NCBI GenBank assembly: GCA_001803875.1
Contig: MHEO01000054.1
Coordinates: 1 to 6,501 of the forward strand
Reading direction: 5' to 3'
DNA length: 6,501 nucleotides
From: Nitrospirae bacterium RIFCSPHIGHO2_01_FULL_66_17
Lineage (GTDB): Bacteria > Nitrospirota > Nitrospiria > 2-01-FULL-66-17
Shown in pieces: positions 5,282-6,501 of this stretch. The position numbers and the translations under genes are program-made. Below the pieces are notes generated by a model. That model did no database searches, had not been told where the DNA came from, and was given only the letters and a program-made list of their open reading frames with translations. The stretch's first letter is position 1. Every line of letters starts with the position of its first letter.

Positions 5282-6501
5282 ACACGTCCTACTACATCAC
5301 CACACCAATTTATTACGTCAACGACGTGCCGCACATCGGCCACGCCTACACGACGATCGCCGCCGACGTGCTCGCGCGGTATCACCGACTCCGCGGCGAC
5401 AAGGTCTTCTTGTTAACCGGCACCGACGAACACGGGCAGAAGGTCCAGCAGGCGGCCGCCAAGCGCGGCGTCGCGCCCCAGCAGCACGTGGACGAACTGG
5501 TCGGCCGCTTCCAGGACGTGTGGAAACGGCTCGACATCTCGAACGACGACTTCGTCCGCACGACCCAGACGCGCCACACCGCCGTCGTCCAGGAGGTGCT
5601 GCGGCGTCTCCAGGCCGGCGGCGAATTGTACCAGCAGGGGTACGAGGGGTGGTACTGCCTCCCCGACGAGCGCTTCTGGGCCGACAACGAGGTCTCCGAG
5701 GGCACGTGTCCCGACTGCGGGCGCCCCGTCGAACGACTCTCCGAGCGAAACTACTTTTTCAAGATGAGCCGCTACCGGGACCGGCTCATCCGCCATATCG
5801 AAACCCACCCCGACTTCATCCGTCCGGAGGCGCGGCGCAACGAGGTCCTGGGGTTTTTGGCGCAACCGCTGGGCGACCTCTGCATTTCCCGCCCCAAGGC
5901 GCGGCTGCCGTGGGGCGTCCCCTTCCCGTTCGACGACGCGTTCGTCACGTACGTGTGGGTCGACGCGCTGGTCAATTACATCTCGATCCCCGGCTATACG
6001 ACCGACGAGGCGCGGTTCGCCCGCTGGTGGCCCGCCTCGGTCCACCTGGTCGGCAAGGACATCCTCACGACGCACGCGGTCTACTGGTCCACGCTGCTGA
6101 TGGCGCTCGGCCTCGACCTGCCGAAGACGATCTACGCCCACGGCTGGTGGACGGTGAACGGCGAGAAGATGTCGAAGAGCCGGGGCAACGTGGTCGACCC
6201 CGGCGCCGTGGCCGACGAATTCGGCGTGGATCCGTTCCGGTATTTCGTGCTGCGTGAAGTGCCGTTCGGGCAGGACGGCGACTTTTCGCGTCAGGCGTTC
6301 ATCGGCCGCTACAACAGCGACCTCGCCAACGATCTCGGCAATCTCGTCAGCCGGACGCTCACGATGATCGAGCGGTACGCCGACGGCCGGATCCCGCATC
6401 GCGGCGCGGACGACGACTTCGAGGAGTTGGTGACGGCCGCCGCGCGCGAGGTGGACAATTCACTCCGCGACTTTCAGTTCCACCGCGCGCTCCAGGAAAT
6501 C
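5278..6501 (+). CDS. metG: Methionyl-tRNA synthetase, N-terminal 408 residues, cut by window edge
   Basis: MetRS charges tRNA-Met with methionine for initiation and elongation; it is a class I synthetase acting in the cytoplasm. Visible features are the HIGH motif PHIGHAYT (18-25), LLTGTDEHGQKV (45-56), the connective-peptide zinc region WYCLPD (125-130) with TCPDCGRPVE (143-152), then YFFKMSRY (159-166), the methionine-pocket stretch FVTYVWVDALVNYI (222-235), AHGWW (287-291), the KMSKS loop KMSKSRGN (297-304) and the start of the anticodon-binding helical domain from about 340 (RYNSDLANDLGNLVSR, 344-359). The second cysteine of the first CxxC knuckle is Asp130, leaving Cys127, Cys144 and Cys147. 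The start is GTG at 5278, overlapping the ricT stop as GTGA, and places the conserved YYITTPIYY strand at residue 5 as in the family. No good Shine-Dalgarno is seen. The frame is open to the window end; the anticodon-domain end and any C-terminal tRNA-binding (EMAP-like) domain lie beyond it. Confidence 0.97.
   Translation, partial: MNTSYYITTPIYYVNDVPHIGHAYTTIAADVLARYHRLRGDKVFLLTGTDEHGQKVQQAAAKRGVAPQQHVDELVGRFQDVWKRLDISNDDFVRTTQTRHTAVVQEVLRRLQAGGELYQQGYEGWYCLPDERFWADNEVSEGTCPDCGRPVERLSERNYFFKMSRYRDRLIRHIETHPDFIRPEARRNEVLGFLAQPLGDLCISRPKARLPWGVPFPFDDAFVTYVWVDALVNYISIPGYTTDEARFARWWPASVHLVGKDILTTHAVYWSTLLMALGLDLPKTIYAHGWWTVNGEKMSKSRGNVVDPGAVADEFGVDPFRYFVLREVPFGQDGDFSRQAFIGRYNSDLANDLGNLVSRTLTMIERYADGRIPHRGADDDFEELVTAAAREVDNSLRDFQFHRALQEI

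Noticed and set aside
5413..6399. 328-residue minus-strand open frame opposite metG
   Set aside because: MetRS is unmistakable on the plus strand here; the antisense frame is a codon-bias artefact.

Overview
This is a compact, GC-rich (roughly two-thirds G+C by eye) bacterial chromosomal window holding core housekeeping genes. There are no mobile elements, CRISPR arrays, tRNAs or rRNAs. The gene set tmk, holB, ricT (PSP1 family) and metG in this order is a shortened version of the Bacillus subtilis tmk-darA-yaaR-holB-ricT-yabA-...-metS neighbourhood. Similar short forms occur in several Gram-negative or deep-branching phyla. The high GC content, frequent GTG starts and the DUF502 membrane protein next to glmU would fit a Nitrospirota-, Methylomirabilota- or Deltaproteobacteria-like genome. 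No phylogenetic marker here allows a firm assignment.

The layout is two divergent operons either side of a short control region (about 875-1111). Leftward (minus strand) lies a two-transmembrane DUF502 protein (242-874), followed with a 4-base overlap by the start of glmU (1-245, cut by the window edge). Rightward (plus strand) lie five genes: an SMC/RecF/YhaN-like ATPase with two membrane helices inside its coiled coil (1112-2908), tmk (2905-3579), holB (3576-4610), ricT (4607-5281) and metG (5278 to the window end, cut). The control region is an AT-richer island with weak promoter-like elements in both directions.

Every adjacent co-directional gene pair overlaps by exactly four bases (ATGA or GTGA), so each operon is probably translated as a coupled unit. 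The rightward operon combines dTTP synthesis (Tmk), the clamp-loader delta' subunit (HolB), a putative Fe-S RNA-processing factor (RicT) and methionyl-tRNA charging (MetRS). The least understood member is the first gene, the membrane-anchored coiled-coil ATPase. It has no SbcD-like nuclease partner in the window and carries a rare in-frame A8 slippery run just after its second membrane helix. The rest is ordinary housekeeping content, with a few residue-level oddities noted in the findings.
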